Shown in pieces: positions 1-5,987 of a stretch of DNA of 7,946 nucleotides. The notes under the pieces were generated by a model, which worked only from the letters and a program-made list of their open reading frames with translations, ran no database searches and was not told the DNA's origin. Positions within the stretch are counted from its first letter, which is position 1; each line of letters begins with the position of its first letter. The translations under genes and the position numbers were made by a program. The stretch lies in the NCBI GenBank assembly GCA_029240775.1, contig JARDZQ010000054.1:1-7946 (forward strand), written 5' to 3'. Source of the DNA: Rubrobacteraceae bacterium. GTDB lineage: Bacteria > Actinomycetota > Rubrobacteria > Rubrobacterales > Rubrobacteraceae.

Positions 1-626
1 CCAAGCCCTTGCTCGCGGCGGCGCTCGCCTTCGCGAGCGGCGCGCTCATCACGGCGCTTGCCTTCGACCTTTTCCAGGAGTCTTTCAAGCGCGGCGGCGC
101 GTGGCTTTCGGCGGTGGGGCTTCTTGGCGGTGCAGCCACCTTCGTGGTCGCAGACGAGCTGCTCGACCGCTATATCGGAGGGGCGGGTAACGGAGTCTCG
201 GCGTTCGCCTTGCTTGCAGGCGTAACCCTAGACGGAGTGCCCGAGAACGTGGCCCTCGGCGTCTCCTTGTTGGAGACTTCAGGGGCAGGTGCCCTCACCC
301 TACTGGCGGCGATCTTCTTCTCCAACCTCCCCGAGGCACTGGGTGGGGCCGTGGGGATGAGAGAGCAAGGCCGCTCAAAGGGCTTCGCCATCGGTATGTG
401 GACGGCCACGGCGGTGTTGCTCGCCGCCGCAGTGGTGGTCGGCAACGCCGCGCTCTCCGCTACGGACGAGGAGCCGTTGGCCGTGCTGCTCTCCTTCGCA
501 GGCGGAGCCGTGCTCGCTTCGCTGGCCGACACGCTGATGCCTGACGCCTACCGGGAGGGCGGCGCCTGGGTGGCGTTCGCCACAGCCGCCGGGTTCTTGC
601 TCTCGTTCTTGGTCGCCGAGCTCTGA
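1..626 (+). CDS. ZIP-family metal transporter, 5'-truncated by window edge
   Basis: Predicted inner-membrane divalent-metal transporter of the ZIP superfamily. The frame is open to the left edge (codons for Lys-Pro precede the TTG at 9), so the true start lies outside; about 207 residues are visible. They form a series of hydrophobic helices. Numbering from the TTG, two helices carry the paired ZIP metal-site motifs: LDGVPEN (D75, P78, E79) and SNLPEA (S105, N106, P108, E109). In characterised ZIPs these read roughly HNxPEG and Q/H-D/E-xPE. The two glutamates and prolines are kept, but the first-site His is Asp and its neighbour is Gly. A third motif, DTLMPDAYREGG, near the C-terminus also fits ZIP proteins. 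The family call is fairly firm; the metal and the direction of transport cannot be told. No strong terminator follows the stop. Confidence 0.75.
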   Translation, partial: KPLLAAALAFASGALITALAFDLFQESFKRGGAWLSAVGLLGGAATFVVADELLDRYIGGAGNGVSAFALLAGVTLDGVPENVALGVSLLETSGAGALTLLAAIFFSNLPEALGGAVGMREQGRSKGFAIGMWTATAVLLAAAVVVGNAALSATDEEPLAVLLSFAGGAVLASLADTLMPDAYREGGAWVAFATAAGFLLSFLVAEL

Positions 627-944
627 GGCAGGGGCCGGGATCACTCGCCGATGCTGACACCCCAACCACGACGGGTTGTATGGCCGCATAAACAAGCGCC
701 GTAGTGCATGCGGAGGCCCTTCGAGCGAATAGAGTCACTACACCTTGCCTTGCGCTTCCGGATGTCACTAGGTGGCGAGGGCACCTACAAACTCGAGGTA
801 ATGAGGTTGAACGCTCGTGGACAGTGCTTCCGCCTCCGACATCCCTTTCTCTCTTGTTACTTGGCGCACGGGTACAAAGGGTATCCAACTTTGTCTCCGA
901 GCTGTCTGCCGACAGAGGCTAGCGTGCCCCACCGAGCACCGGTC

Positions 945-963
945 AGGATACAATCTCTATCCT
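945..963. repeat. Inverted repeat AGGATA-N7-TATCCT over the -10 box
   Basis: AGGATA (945-950) and TATCCT (958-963) form a perfect 6-bp inverted repeat with a 7-bp spacer. It spans the probable -10 box and ends two bases before the sulfatase ATG. The TATCC half-site also occurs at 882-886. Position and symmetry fit a repressor operator, but six-base symmetry can occur by chance. Confidence 0.35.
949..954 (+). promoter_or_regulatory. Probable -10 box of the sulfatase gene
   Basis: TACAAT matches the sigma-70-type -10 consensus at five of six positions. No good -35 box lies 16-18 bp upstream. The ATG at 965 begins 11 bp after the box start-to-end window closes, so a start of transcription 6-8 bp past the box would leave only a few untranslated bases. 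No Shine-Dalgarno sequence precedes the ATG. Both facts fit a leaderless or nearly leaderless mRNA, common in actinobacteria. This is inferred from spacing alone. Confidence 0.4.
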
Positions 964-964
964 C

Positions 965-2491
965 ATGTCACGCGCTACGACGGGTCGCCCCAAGCCACGC
1001 TGGCAGATCCGCTCGACGGTTCTCGCATTGCTGATAGAGATTTGCTTGCTCGCCACCAGCTGCGGCCCGCCAACGCGCGTCGTCGAAACCCCTGGTCATC
1101 CCAATGTGATATTCATCCTCGTCGACGACCTCGACGCCCGTCTCCTTGAGGAGCACTTGGCGAACTACCCCAACCTCAGCGAGTTGGCGGCCGAGGGCAC
1201 TACCTTCGAGAACGCCTTCGTGACCGACCCCTTGTGCTGCCCTTCCAGGGCCACCATCCTGCGCGGTCAGTACGCCCACAACCACCGGGTCGTCGGCAAC
1301 TGGTGGCCGCACGGAGGAGCCCGGAAGTTCCGTGACTTGGGGCACGAGGGCTCGACGGTGGCCACCTGGCTGCAAGACGAGGGCTACCGGACGGCGCTTG
1401 TGGGCAAGTACATGAACGAGTACCACGGTACGCGCGTACCGCCAGGGTGGGACGAGTGGTACGCGATATCCGGCAACCACCTGAGCACCCGGCTGAGCGA
1501 GAACGGCCGCATTGTCATCTACGACTCCGAACATCACCACCTCGACGACGTGCTTGCGGAGAAGGCAGCCGGCTACGTCCGTCGAGCGGCGGACGAGGGT
1601 TCCCCCTTCTTCGTGTGGCTCGGCACTACGGCGCCGCACGCCCCCGCTGAGCCCGCCTCCCGCCACGAGGGTACCTTCCCCGATGCCCGGCTTCCGCGCC
1701 CTCCCTCCTTCAACGAGGAGGACGTCTCCGACAAACCCGACTGGGTGCGGGACAACGCCGTCTTGGACCAGGGGCAGATTGCCCCCATGGAGAAGCTCTA
1801 CCGCAAACGCCTGCAGTCGATGCTCTCCGTCGACGACATGATCGGGCGCCTCGTGAATGCGCTCAACGAGAGCGGCGAGCTGAACAATACCTACGTCTTC
1901 TTCACCTCAGACAATGGCTGGCATGCGGGAGAGCACCGGCTGACCACGGGCAAGTGGACGACCTACGAGGAGGATATTCAGGTGCCCTTGATCGTCCGCG
2001 GCCCCGGCGTGCCGGAGGGCAGGACCCTGGATCACCTCGTGCTGAACAACGACCTCGCGCCGACCTTCGCTCAGCTCGGGGAAGCGGAAGTGCCGGCCTT
2101 CCTAGACGGACGTTCGCTCAAGCCGCTGCTGAGCAATGATCCGCCCCTGCTTGAGGAATGGCGCTCCGCTTTCCTCGTCGAGGCCGCCACTGAACTGGAC
2201 GATACCGTAGTACCGTTGCTGAGCGGTGACCCTCTCCCGAAGGACTGGCGGAGCACAACTCACAAAGACTGGGGCCGACCAGGACTCGAGGCCATAAGGA
2301 CCGAGGACCACCTCTACACCGAGTACGGAAACGGCGAACGAGAGCTTTACAATCTGAGGGAGGACCCCTACCAGCTGGACAACCGGTATGAGGCCGTTGA
2401 CCCCGAGCTTCTGCGGCGTTTGCAGGGGCGGCTCGCGGCACTGCGGGGGTGCTCCGGAGCGGCTTGTAGAGCCGCAGAAGATGGGCACTGA
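965..2491 (+). CDS. Sulfatase, predicted lipoprotein, N-acetylglucosamine-6-sulfatase-like
   Basis: Type I (formylglycine) sulfatase that hydrolyses sulfate esters, 508 residues, a normal length. The N-terminus is basic, then hydrophobic (about 18-32), and ends in ATSC with C33 as candidate lipid-anchored cysteine, so the enzyme is probably tethered outside the membrane. The first metal ligands are D54-D55 in ILVDDLD. The signature PLCCPSRATILRG has C91 as the residue to be oxidised to formylglycine, followed by P93, S94 and R95. Other expected active-site residues are K148 (VGKYMN), H225 (APHAP), D316-N317 (SDNG), and K330 (TTGKW). The C-terminus has the usual ELYNLREDP block. The stretch CCPSRATILRGQYAHNH resembles human GNS and bacterial relatives, which suggests 6-O-sulfated N-acetylglucosamine as substrate; this is inference. 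A maturase (FGE or anSME) would be needed and is not in the window. The ATG at 965 is preferred because it gives a complete signal peptide. Confidence 0.9.
   Translation: MSRATTGRPKPRWQIRSTVLALLIEICLLATSCGPPTRVVETPGHPNVIFILVDDLDARLLEEHLANYPNLSELAAEGTTFENAFVTDPLCCPSRATILRGQYAHNHRVVGNWWPHGGARKFRDLGHEGSTVATWLQDEGYRTALVGKYMNEYHGTRVPPGWDEWYAISGNHLSTRLSENGRIVIYDSEHHHLDDVLAEKAAGYVRRAADEGSPFFVWLGTTAPHAPAEPASRHEGTFPDARLPRPPSFNEEDVSDKPDWVRDNAVLDQGQIAPMEKLYRKRLQSMLSVDDMIGRLVNALNESGELNNTYVFFTSDNGWHAGEHRLTTGKWTTYEEDIQVPLIVRGPGVPEGRTLDHLVLNNDLAPTFAQLGEAEVPAFLDGRSLKPLLSNDPPLLEEWRSAFLVEAATELDDTVVPLLSGDPLPKDWRSTTHKDWGRPGLEAIRTEDHLYTEYGNGERELYNLREDPYQLDNRYEAVDPELLRRLQGRLAALRGCSGAACRAAEDGH
2451..2475. terminator. 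Hairpin pair at sulfatase 3' end, possible bidirectional terminator
   Basis: A 10-bp palindrome GCTCCGGAGC (2451-2460) is followed directly by a perfect 6-bp stem GCGGCT (2459-2464) / AGCCGC (2470-2475) with loop TGTAG. They share two bases, so they are alternative folds. They lie in the last codons of the sulfatase and about 80 bp beyond the stop of the convergent membrane-protein gene. Neither strand shows a T-run, so this would be an atypical terminator for either transcript. A weaker hairpin, GGGAT 2524-2528 with ATCCC 2534-2538, lies in the gap between the two genes. Confidence 0.25.
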
Positions 2492-2553
2492 TGTAGACGG
2501 ACTTTAGAGCACTTGTGCGGTGTGGGATATGAGATCCCTGGTCGCAAGTACAC

Positions 2554-4662
2554 TCAACGAGCAGTAGAATCCTCTCGCGGCTCGAAGATGGCGACGGCCT
2601 CATTCTCGAAGACCATACGGTACAGGTCCGTTCGGCCTTGGAAGGACCGCCAGTGTATGTCGGGGCGACGCTTGCCAAGCACGACGTAACGGACGTCGTT
2701 CTCCTTCAGGATCATCCTCGTGCGCTCGCTATCCGGGTGCTGCAGCGCCCACAGCGCGTCCCACAGCGGCTCGGCCCCGAAGGGCGGCAGATCCCTTCCT
2801 CGCTGTATCCGGTGCACCGAGTACGTCTGCATCCCACTGTAGCCACCCATAGCGAGCATCCCGCGGGTCGAGACTGGCCCCACGGACGGCGTTACGAGGA
2901 TGTTGCCGCCCTCGTTGTGCTCTCTTAGCCACTCACCGGCGGCCACGACCTTCGGCGGGGGAGGCCGGTCTATGCCCCGTTGGGCTGGACCGGCACCCTC
3001 TTCCAGGTTGCGTGCCGCCTGCACGCCCACCACGGTTACCGTTACAAGCGCCGCCAGCGAAGCCGCGAAGACCATCACCGGCCCACGCGACTCCCATGAC
3101 CGCAGGATTGTCACGAAGGCCAGTGCCGCGAGCAGCGCCAGCGGGATACTCAGGTCGCGCTCAAAACGATCCGGAAAGCTGCTCATAGTGGTACGGCTGC
3201 CGATGAACATCAGCGCGGCCCACAGGAGCAGGGTGAGGTACGCCAGTGTTTGCGGCAGCTCCATTCGCCTCTGCAGGAGATCTCCCGCCACGAGGAGCGC
3301 GCCCAGCAGCCCGAGCCACACGACGGTCTGTGAGGTCGTAGCCAGCAGGCGGGCGAGCTCGCCGGTGGGCTTGGTGCCTAGCGCCATCGCCACGGCCTCG
3401 CCTCCCCTCCCCGTGCCCGCGCCGCCCAAAAGACCGGCTACCAGGCTTGGCAGATCGTAGGTATCCCAGGCGTAGAGTACTGAGAGTAGGCCCAGGAGTG
3501 TGAAGGAGGAAAGCAATGCGACCCCCCTCTTTCGATTGCGGAGGAGCAGGTACGGCAAGAACAGCGTTGCCACCAGCCCGAGCAGCGCTGCCTCGTATAG
3601 GCTTGCCACCATATGGTAGAAGACCACCGAGGACCCGAAGATAGCCAAGGTAAACTGGTCCCGAACGGAGGACGAGGCGCACAGTCGTACGAGCGCGGCG
3701 ACGGCCAGGACGAGCAGGAACACCCCGATCAGGTTGGGATACCTGGCGTGGCTGACGTGCTCGTAGGAGCCGCTGGCGATGAGCCCGGAGAAGAGGGCCG
3801 CCGCCACTCCGACCTCCCAGCCCCACAGTCGGCGCGCCAAGGCGTAGCAAGCCAGCGTCGGCAAGAGTAAGAGCGCGGGGCCCACGATCGCGAAGAGCTT
3901 CAAGGGCTCCAACCCGCTCAGGCCGGAGATCCCCGCTGCCAAAATGTGGAAACCGGGCGGGTACAACATGAAGGAGTCGGTGGACCCTTCGGAGAGCATC
4001 ATGCCCACCATCACCGCGTGCTCGTATTTGTCCACGCCGCGCGGAAACGGCCAGTCGTATCGCATGGGACCGAGATAACTCCGCAAGAGCACCAGTATCA
4101 GAACCGCCGCAAGTAGGAACCAGCGCACCACCGGGATAACCAACGACCCCCGCCGTTCGAGGGTTTCGCTGCAAAGCCGGTGAGCCGGTTTCGGCGGCGC
4201 GTCTCCTCGAGGGGACGCAACCAAGTGTGAGATCCCTGCCGTGAGCACCAACAGCGCGCTTAGAAGCGCGACCCGCACCGCGGGCATGGCGCCCAAGAGC
4301 GCCGCCAAGACCAGCGCGGATGCAAAGATGAGCGCTATCAGCGAGGGCAGATCCAGCGAAACGGACCGCGAGGTGAGGGGCTCGTCGGATCCATGATAGG
4401 GCCCGAACTTGAGGTATCCGGTCAGCCCTGTCACCAGCACCAGCAGCACGGAGACGATAGTAATGGCAGGCGTCACGCCCACGCCGAAAAGACGCGTTTG
4501 CACCACGGCGGCGGTAGGCACCAGCGTGGTAGAGAAACCCACCGAATAGGCGAGTCGCTCGGCGCGATCAGATGTGGCGCTTAAACACCCTGCCCAAAAC
4601 CACCCCGGCAGAACCCCGACCAAGATAGCCGCTGGGAGTGCCCGGACGAGATCAAGGAGCAC
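2554..4662 (-). CDS. Polytopic membrane protein, probable GT-C-type glycosyltransferase
   Basis: A 702-residue protein with about a dozen hydrophobic segments through residue 550, then a soluble C-terminal part (about 570-702). This is the layout of GT-C enzymes that move sugars from polyprenyl-linked donors to acceptors outside the membrane. After a hydrophobic segment (about 179-194) comes an acidic loop with DWPFPRGVDKYEH (D203, D211, E214), where GT-C proteins usually have their catalytic and metal-binding acids; YPPGFHIL (H239) follows. PDRFERDLSIPLALLAA (from about 497) resembles a motif common in large actinobacterial membrane proteins of this type. The C-terminal part has the EWLREHN and NDVRYVVLGKR pattern often seen in such extracytoplasmic domains. 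The start is GTG, chosen for its well-placed AGGGG ribosome site. No donor or acceptor can be named. It may simply be an uncharacterised membrane protein, and it stands alone without other glycan-synthesis genes. Confidence 0.6.
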   Translation of the reverse strand: MLLDLVRALPAAILVGVLPGWFWAGCLSATSDRAERLAYSVGFSTTLVPTAAVVQTRLFGVGVTPAITIVSVLLVLVTGLTGYLKFGPYHGSDEPLTSRSVSLDLPSLIALIFASALVLAALLGAMPAVRVALLSALLVLTAGISHLVASPRGDAPPKPAHRLCSETLERRGSLVIPVVRWFLLAAVLILVLLRSYLGPMRYDWPFPRGVDKYEHAVMVGMMLSEGSTDSFMLYPPGFHILAAGISGLSGLEPLKLFAIVGPALLLLPTLACYALARRLWGWEVGVAAALFSGLIASGSYEHVSHARYPNLIGVFLLVLAVAALVRLCASSSVRDQFTLAIFGSSVVFYHMVASLYEAALLGLVATLFLPYLLLRNRKRGVALLSSFTLLGLLSVLYAWDTYDLPSLVAGLLGGAGTGRGGEAVAMALGTKPTGELARLLATTSQTVVWLGLLGALLVAGDLLQRRMELPQTLAYLTLLLWAALMFIGSRTTMSSFPDRFERDLSIPLALLAALAFVTILRSWESRGPVMVFAASLAALVTVTVVGVQAARNLEEGAGPAQRGIDRPPPPKVVAAGEWLREHNEGGNILVTPSVGPVSTRGMLAMGGYSGMQTYSVHRIQRGRDLPPFGAEPLWDALWALQHPDSERTRMILKENDVRYVVLGKRRPDIHWRSFQGRTDLYRMVFENEAVAIFEPREDSTAR

Positions 4663-4668
4663 GCCATG

Positions 4669-4673
4669 CCCCT
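4669..4673 (-). promoter_or_regulatory. Ribosome binding site fixing the GTG start at 4662
   Basis: On the minus strand AGGGG lies six bases before the GTG at 4662-4660. A nearby ATG (4667-4665) is out of frame, so the GTG with this site is the best start for the membrane-protein gene. Confidence 0.5.
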
Positions 4674-4719
4674 ATACTCCGAGCCCGATCCATGCCTGAA
4701 GCTTAGCGTACCCTCTGTC

Positions 4720-4748
4720 ATCATACCCCTGCCACCCACCTAGGAAAA
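4720..4748 (-). promoter_or_regulatory. Possible promoter of the GT-C-like gene
   Basis: On the minus strand TATGAT (4725-4720) matches the -10 consensus at five of six positions. A weak -35, TTTTCC (4748-4743), lies 17 bp upstream. Transcription would begin near 4713, leaving a leader of about 50 bases. The -35 overlaps the T-run of the putative terminator upstream, so one of the two may be fortuitous. Confidence 0.3.
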
Positions 4749-4760
4749 GCACGAGCGTGC
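4745..4760 (-). terminator. Putative intrinsic terminator after the hydrolase/lipoprotein unit
   Basis: Read on the minus strand, GCACGCTCGTGC (4760-4749) can form a short GC stem with a four-base loop and is followed at once by TTTTCC. It begins five bases after the TAG of the 74-codon gene. The stem is only 4-5 bp, so it would be weak, but position and T-run fit. Confidence 0.4.
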
Positions 4761-4765
4761 CGAAG

Positions 4766-4990
4766 CTAGGAACGATTAGTTCTCCATCCATAGCGCATCC
4801 ATCCTCTCACCAAGAGGGCATCCTTAGGCGTTCCGCGAACTGGGCATGATCTTTTTTCTTGTGAGGTGCTATAGCAGGACCCTTCTGCTCCGCCGGGGAC
4901 GCAAGCTGCCAGAACCAAGGCAGCCATTGCAACTCCGCTCATCCCGAGCACCCTCCTCAGAAACTCCTCTCGGAGAGAGAGATCGCTCAT
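4766..4990 (-). CDS. Small predicted lipoprotein, coupled to the cysteine hydrolase
   Basis: A 74-residue frame I cannot assign to a family. Its ATG (4990-4988) overlaps the TGA of the preceding hydrolase gene in an ATGA junction, a classic sign of translational coupling and the main reason to call it real. The N-terminus FLRRVLGMSG is followed by a hydrophobic run ending in LAAC, a perfect lipobox with C30 as lipid anchor. SLREEFLRR resembles a Tat motif in which the second arginine is Glu. If processed, the mature part is only about 45 residues and contains two more cysteines (C39 and C49) and many basic and aromatic residues. It shows no recognisable domain and could be the remnant of a longer lipoprotein: a run of six A bases (4851-4859 region, opposite strand T-run) is a plausible slip site, though other frames also stop soon after. 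Confidence 0.5.
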   Translation of the reverse strand: MSDLSLREEFLRRVLGMSGVAMAALVLAACVPGGAEGSCYSTSQEKRSCPVRGTPKDALLVRGWMRYGWRTNRS

Positions 4991-5640
4991 CTATCGGGGG
5001 AGGCTTCCTCGATTGTACTCCGAAAGACGGCAGACCCGGCTTCCTCGGCCTTTATGTTCCCGCTCTCGGTGATCCTGCCAGCGAACAGGAAGGCAGACTG
5101 CCTGAGCGAGGACTCCAGGTCGAACGGGAAGAGCGCCGAGGTCGCGTCTTTGGGGATGATGACGTCGTACCACCTGAGCGCCGCGCTCGCTGCGGTGTAG
5201 TGAACGCAGATGTTGGCGACGGTGCCGCAGATGATGAGCGTATCCACACCCCACAGCCGCAGGATGTGGTCGAGGTGCGTCCCGTAGAAGGCGTCGTAGC
5301 GGACCTTGCGGATGACGAGCTCACCCTCCTGCGGCGCGAACTCGTCGACGATGCGCCAGCCCCAGGAGTCCTCGCGGACGTGCTCGGGCCACATGGTCCA
5401 CTCCGGGTCGCCCTGGCCGTGCGTGTCCTGCGTGAAGACGACCTTCATGCCGGACCCGCGGGCGAGCGCCAGAAGGCTCTGGATAGTCGGTATCGTCCCT
5501 TCGGCGTCGGGGACTACGAGCGTACCGCCCTCCTTGACGAAGTCGTTCTGCATGTCCACCACGATCAGGGCCGTGCGGCCCGGGTTCACCCTGACCTCGC
5601 CGTGGACCTCGTACTCCGGTACCTCGACTGTGCGGGACAT
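4987..5640 (-). CDS. Isochorismatase-family cysteine hydrolase
   Basis: A 217-residue cytoplasmic hydrolase, normal length for the family that includes nicotinamidase, ureidoacrylate amidohydrolase and isochorismatase. The catalytic triad is complete: D29 in VVDMQNDF, K112 in VIRKVRYDAF, and the nucleophile C145 in GTVANICVHYTA, with the V141-A142 pair where the family has its cis-peptide. QDTHGQGDPEW and MWPEHV lie where nicotinamidases carry metal ligands (D72 and H74 are candidates), so an amide substrate is likely, but the exact one cannot be read from sequence. No signal peptide is present. The start is firm because a near-perfect Shine-Dalgarno sequence lies five bases upstream. It heads a two-gene unit with the small lipoprotein, overlapping by four bases. 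Confidence 0.88.
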   Translation of the reverse strand: MSRTVEVPEYEVHGEVRVNPGRTALIVVDMQNDFVKEGGTLVVPDAEGTIPTIQSLLALARGSGMKVVFTQDTHGQGDPEWTMWPEHVREDSWGWRIVDEFAPQEGELVIRKVRYDAFYGTHLDHILRLWGVDTLIICGTVANICVHYTAASAALRWYDVIIPKDATSALFPFDLESSLRQSAFLFAGRITESGNIKAEEAGSAVFRSTIEEASPDR

Positions 5641-5645
5641 GAGCG

Positions 5646-5653
5646 ACCTCCTT
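5646..5653 (-). promoter_or_regulatory. Strong Shine-Dalgarno of the cysteine hydrolase
   Basis: AAGGAGGT on the minus strand, five bases before the ATG at 5640-5638. It is the strongest ribosome site in the window and suggests efficient translation. Confidence 0.8.
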
Positions 5654-5677
5654 CAGAACACCAGGTTCCAGCTCTAG

Positions 5678-5683
5678 TTTATA
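5678..5683 (-). promoter_or_regulatory. Possible -10 box of the cysteine hydrolase gene
   Basis: TATAAA on the minus strand lies about 38 bases before the ATG, in an AT-rich patch that stands out from GC-rich surroundings. I find no -35 at normal spacing, so support is the -10 and its position only. Confidence 0.25.
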
Positions 5684-5739
5684 ACGCGCCCCGAGACCGC
5701 GAGCCGTTGGAATGACCCAACCATGAAGAGAGAAGTCCT

Positions 5740-5987
5740 AAGCGGCTGAGGGACGATCCGGAGGCGCGCGAGCAGTTGCTCGGGCGACTCGACCGTTACC
5801 TCGACGTGCCGCTCGCGCTGGCCTCCCGGGCGCTGGTCCTGATCACGGTCATCGAGCTGACCGGGGAGGTGAGCGAGCCCTGGCAGGGAACGCGACTCCG
5901 GGCTGGGCGCTCTGGAGCCCCTTTCTCGTCGAGTTCGTGGCGAAGTCCGTGCTCGCGCCTGTCAAGCGCCGCTACTTGCGCCACCTG
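5740..5987 (+). pseudogene. Frameshifted, truncated ion-channel-like membrane protein remnant
   Basis: Two adjoining frames read as one protein when joined. Frame 1 (from 5740) gives KRLRDDPEAREQLLGRLDRY, then a hydrophobic helix ending VIELTGEVSEPWQG at about 5889. Frame 2 (from 5889) continues NATPGWALWSPFLVEFVAKS, then VLAPVKRRYLRHL, ending near 5987. Loss of one G from the run at 5886-5888 would explain the switch exactly. The pattern of an acidic/basic N-terminus, a first helix, a second helix with an E/K-containing end, then LAPxKRRYLR resembles the first two helices of bacterial potassium-channel-type proteins. Recognition rests on memory of the pattern. The rest of the protein is absent: the match stops where the neighbouring transporter gene begins on the other strand. 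No good start codon or ribosome site is seen; an ATG at 5723 is in another frame and stops after eight codons. Confidence 0.5.

Larger units (their letters stand above)
627..964. other. 338-bp intergenic region with short repeats, no gene seen
   Basis: No open frame here looks like a real protein; the short frames that exist overlap each other and resemble nothing I recognise. Base composition looks less GC-rich than the flanking genes, as expected for non-coding DNA. It contains a weak hairpin about 36 bp after the ZIP stop (CAACC 663-667 with GGTTG 674-678, no T-run). A second hairpin pairs CTGTC 902-906 with GACAG 911-915. A TGTCT repeat lies at 892-907, and a probable -10 box with an inverted repeat sits next to the sulfatase start. 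It probably holds the sulfatase promoter and control region. Confidence 0.6.

Noticed and set aside
663..678. CAACC/GGTTG hairpin after the ZIP gene as a terminator
   Set aside because: Only a 5-bp stem with no T-run; not enough to call.
704..1149. Overlapping plus-strand frames of 72-110 codons before and across the sulfatase start
   Set aside because: They overlap each other, have no family resemblance, and one runs into the sulfatase in the wrong frame.
968..1666. 232-codon minus-strand frame opposite the sulfatase
   Set aside because: Lies antisense to the conserved sulfatase catalytic region and has no recognisable domain or ribosome site.
3161..4174. 337-codon minus-strand frame inside the membrane-protein gene
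   Set aside because: Arg/Gly-rich low-complexity product in an alternative frame of a clear polytopic membrane protein; a GC shadow.
4803..4817. CCTCT/AGAGG hairpin inside the small lipoprotein gene
   Set aside because: Five base pairs inside a coding frame and no T-run; likely chance.
4846..5715. 289-codon plus-strand open frame opposite the cysteine hydrolase
   Set aside because: It is antisense to a gene with a full catalytic triad and a strong ribosome site; its product is charged, repetitive in composition and matches nothing. High GC keeps antisense frames open.
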